Shown here: positions 5,804-7,379 of the stretch, in pieces
Layout: every line of letters begins with the position of its first letter
How positions within the stretch are numbered: position 1 is the first letter of the stretch
NCBI GenBank assembly: GCA_025450255.1
Contig: JANWHV010000013.1
Span: 1 to 7,379 of the forward strand
Direction of reading: 5' to 3'
Source: Chloroflexota bacterium
GTDB lineage: Bacteria; Chloroflexota; UBA5177; JANWHV01
DNA length: 7,379 nucleotides
The notes under the pieces: generated by a model
The model's input: only the letters and a program-made list of their open reading frames with translations
Told to the model about the DNA's origin: nothing
The model's database searches: none
Program-made: the position numbers and the translations under genes

Positions 5804-7084
5804 CTACCAACGGACAGGCTTCCAGCCAGGCTGAATCTTTTGCATTTCGGCCACGTCGTCGCGCTTGGCCAGCCCTGCCCGTTGATATTGCTCGTGCAAA
5901 CGCGCAAGCGCGTCTTCATCCAATTCCACGCCCAATCCCGGCGTGTCGTCAATCGCCAGCGAGCCGTCGCGAAACTGCCGCTTGCCGCCGGCAATCACCT
6001 CTTCCGCCTGCCAGGGGTAATGCGTGTCACAGGCGTAGGTGAGATTCGGAATTGCCGCCGCCACATGCGCCATGGCCATCAGGCTGATACCAAGGTGCGA
6101 GTTGGAATGCATGGAAACGCCCCAGCCAAACACCTTGCACAATCGCGCCAGTTTCACCGTCGCCGACAGGCCGCCCCAAAAGTGGTGATCGGAGAGCAAG
6201 ATCCGGATGGATCCGCGTTCTACCGTCTCCGGAATATCCGCCCAGGAGACCGTGCACATATTGGTCGCCAGCGGGATCGACCCCTGCTTGGCTACCGCCG
6301 CCATGTTGGCCGGGCCGTCCGTAGGATCCTCGTAGTATTCCAGCGTCCGTTCAAGCGCCCGGCCGGCCCTGATGGCGGTTTCCACGCCCCACGCGGCGTT
6401 GGGGTCGTGGCGCAGAGGGACGTCAGGCCCAAACGCCTCGCGCAGGGCACGGATTGTCTCGACCTCCGAATCTGGGTCAAGCACCCCACCCTTTAACTTG
6501 ACGCTCTTGAAGCCAAACAGCCGCGTAAAGTCGCGAGCCTGCCGCACCAGCCCCGCGGGCGAAAGCGCCTCCCGCGCCAGGTAGTCGTCCCGATCCTTGG
6601 CGGCGGTAGAGGCGCCGGCGAGGCCATCGGCGCCGCCGATGCCCGCGTGCTTGTAGAAGAGGTAGGCGGAGAAAGGGACGCTGGCGCGGTAGCGCCCCCC
6701 GAGCAGGTCCGCGACAGGCCGCCCCGTCACCTTGCCGATGATGTCGTAACAGGCGACCTCGATCGGCGAGTAGGTCTGCACTGGCGAGGAAACCGCCCCT
6801 TCCCAGGGACGGTCACGATGCAACCCGGCGCCCGCCTCGCCGGCGATGGCCGCTTCGATGCCCGACAATTGATAGGGGTCCCGGCCAATCACCCGTTCCC
6901 GGGCCGCCTCAAGGTCCCGTACGGGGATGACGCCGCCGTAGGTCTCGCCCAATCCGGTCACGCCCTCATCCGTCTTGAGTTGGACAATGGTCCGCAGGGC
7001 ATACGGCGCGTGCAGACCAAAGGCGCTGCGAAGCGGCGGATCCGCCATCGCAACCGGGACGATCCGCATCTCAACAATCTTCAT
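5804..7084 (-). CDS. gudD: Glucarate dehydratase (enolase superfamily)
   Basis: 426-residue Mg2+-dependent cytoplasmic enzyme that dehydrates D-glucarate (and usually L-idarate) to 5-dehydro-4-deoxy-D-glucarate (EC 4.2.1.40), the first step of the route. It has an N-terminal capping domain (about 1-130) and a beta/alpha barrel. The glucarate dehydratase residue set is visible: the KxK pair in SVKLKGG (K196, K198), metal ligands D227 and N229 in RHDPNAAW, E252 in YYEDPT, N275 in PLATNMCT, D299 in SDHHFWGG and the catalytic histidine H326 in SMHSNSHLGIS. All expected catalytic and metal residues are present, so it should be active. Length is slightly below the 446 residues of the E. coli enzyme. 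The start at 7084 is set by GGAGAAG (complement of 7087-7093); an in-frame upstream extension to 7147 lacks family similarity. It sits between the truncated enolase-superfamily gene (80-bp gap) and kdgD (150-bp gap), in the order of pathway steps. Confidence 0.93.
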   Translation of the reverse strand: MKIVEMRIVPVAMADPPLRSAFGLHAPYALRTIVQLKTDEGVTGLGETYGGVIPVRDLEAARERVIGRDPYQLSGIEAAIAGEAGAGLHRDRPWEGAVSSPVQTYSPIEVACYDIIGKVTGRPVADLLGGRYRASVPFSAYLFYKHAGIGGADGLAGASTAAKDRDDYLAREALSPAGLVRQARDFTRLFGFKSVKLKGGVLDPDSEVETIRALREAFGPDVPLRHDPNAAWGVETAIRAGRALERTLEYYEDPTDGPANMAAVAKQGSIPLATNMCTVSWADIPETVERGSIRILLSDHHFWGGLSATVKLARLCKVFGWGVSMHSNSHLGISLMAMAHVAAAIPNLTYACDTHYPWQAEEVIAGGKRQFRDGSLAIDDTPGLGVELDEDALARLHEQYQRAGLAKRDDVAEMQKIQPGWKPVRW

Positions 7085-7117
7085 TGCTTCTCCATCGTGC
7101 CTTTCCTTCGCCCGTGA

Positions 7118-7157
7118 CCGGCCCCCAATCTCAGGGCGGCACGGCATCGCGGGCCGG
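7118..7157 (-). other. Intercistronic inverted repeat upstream of gudD
   Basis: CCGGCCC (7118-7124) and GGGCCGG (7151-7157) form a perfect 7-bp inverted repeat around 26 bases in the 80-bp gap between the truncated gene and gudD. No T-run follows. It may be a processing or stabilising stem; with G+C-rich arms and a large loop, chance is possible. Confidence 0.25.
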
Positions 7158-7164
7158 ATTCGGG

Positions 7165-7379
7165 TTAAGCCTCCGAGCGCTGAATTGTCGCGTCGTCACG
7201 GGTCATGACCTCGGTACGAAGACGAATGCCCAGGCCAGGCCCTTCGGGCAGATACATGTAGCCCTGGCGGAGGATCGGCGTACCCTCGACCAGATCGGCG
7301 TAAAACGGATCGTAGAGAACACGTGTTGTTTCCATGATGTAGCCGTTTGGCACGTTGAGTAGGACATGCGCCGCCGCGT
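7165..7379 (-). CDS. C-terminal fragment of an enolase-superfamily enzyme (mandelate racemase/aldonate-aldarate dehydratase type), truncated at the window edge
   Basis: The frame enters from the right edge and stops at 7167-7165 (TAA), giving 71 visible residues. They begin AAAHVLLNVPNGYIMETT, continue with YDPFYADLVEGTPILRQGYM and end LPEGPGLGIRLRTEV plus a short tail. The pattern 'H-x3-x-V-P-N ... D-P-F ... L-V-x-G-x-P-x-x-x-x-G-Y ... L-P-x-G-P-G-L-G' is the standard end of mandelate racemase-type enolase-superfamily enzymes, where the last barrel strand returns to the capping domain. The catalytic residues lie upstream and are not visible, so substrate is unknown; sugar-acid dehydratases and racemases are the likely choices given the neighbours. 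It precedes gudD by 80 bp in the same direction and is probably cotranscribed. The superfamily is confident, the function is not. Confidence 0.8.
   Translation of the reverse strand, partial: AAAHVLLNVPNGYIMETTRVLYDPFYADLVEGTPILRQGYMYLPEGPGLGIRLRTEVMTRDDATIQRSEA

Noticed and set aside
5460..5810. Minus-strand frame spanning the gudD-kdgD gap
   Set aside because: It overlaps most of the kdgD N-terminus in another frame and shows no family similarity; the 150-bp gap is better read as intercistronic.
5840..6496. Long open frame (218 codons) on the plus strand opposite gudD
   Set aside because: It is antisense to a well-supported enzyme gene with all its active-site motifs, is rich in Arg/His/Gly as expected of a shadow frame in G+C-rich DNA, and shows no recognisable motif.
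6647..7117. 156-codon plus-strand frame opposite the start of gudD
   Set aside because: It is antisense to gudD, with composition typical of a shadow frame and no recognisable domain.
7085..7147. 21-residue N-terminal extension of gudD from 7147
   Set aside because: The Arg-rich extension is unlike the family, while MKIVEMRIVPV at 7084 is a typical enolase-superfamily start preceded by GGAG.
1..7379. CRISPR arrays, tRNA or rRNA genes, insertion-sequence ends, phage or defence genes
   Set aside because: None was seen on reading both strands; the repeats found are short dyads at gene borders.

Overview
The window looks like ordinary bacterial chromosome of roughly 60% G+C. It holds one complete sugar-type ABC importer gene set (minus its ATPase) and one D-glucarate catabolic gene set, which converge on each other. 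The style of the genes suggests a Chloroflexota-like (or, less likely, actinobacterial) genome: a TPR-rich ATPase/LuxR/AfsR-type regulator tail ending in a W-x-x-G-x-x-L-S-L-like motif, a Tat-like rather than lipoprotein signal on the solute-binding protein, and a CUT1 importer without its own ATPase. This placement is inference and no lineage marker is present.

Layout. Bases 1-494 (+) are the C-terminal part of a TPR-containing regulator cut by the window edge. Bases 495-1102 carry no convincing gene. They hold a terminator-like hairpin just after the regulator, an A+T-richer stretch (about 55% A+T over 601-780, my hand count) with a perfect TTGACA and a GT-N3-AC dyad, and several further dyads leading to the importer genes. 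Bases 1103-2638, 2749-3717 and 3751-4635 (all +) encode a solute-binding protein and two inner-membrane permeases of the CUT1 (MalEFG/UgpBAE) type, in that order. A strong intercistronic hairpin lies between the first two. A perfect 26-bp palindrome (4661-4686) sits exactly between the converging gene sets.

On the minus strand, read right to left, are: the last 71 codons of an enolase-superfamily enzyme (7379-7165), a glucarate dehydratase with every expected active-site residue visible (7084-5804, gudD), and a 5-dehydro-4-deoxyglucarate dehydratase of the DapA/aldolase class (5653-4712).

How they work together. GudD turns D-glucarate (or L-idarate) into 5-dehydro-4-deoxy-D-glucarate, and the DapA-type enzyme dehydrates and decarboxylates that to 2,5-dioxopentanoate (alpha-ketoglutarate semialdehyde). 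A semialdehyde dehydrogenase, not in this window, would finish the route to 2-oxoglutarate. The truncated enolase-superfamily enzyme probably feeds a related acid sugar into the route. The adjacent importer is a reasonable candidate for taking up an aldarate, a uronate or an oligouronide, but its substrate is inferred from neighbourhood only. I see no RNA gene, CRISPR array, insertion sequence or frameshifted gene. The most interesting points are the possible pairing of a CUT1 importer with aldarate catabolism, the single-arginine Tat-like signal without a lipobox, and the set of dyads in the control region and at the gene-set junctions.
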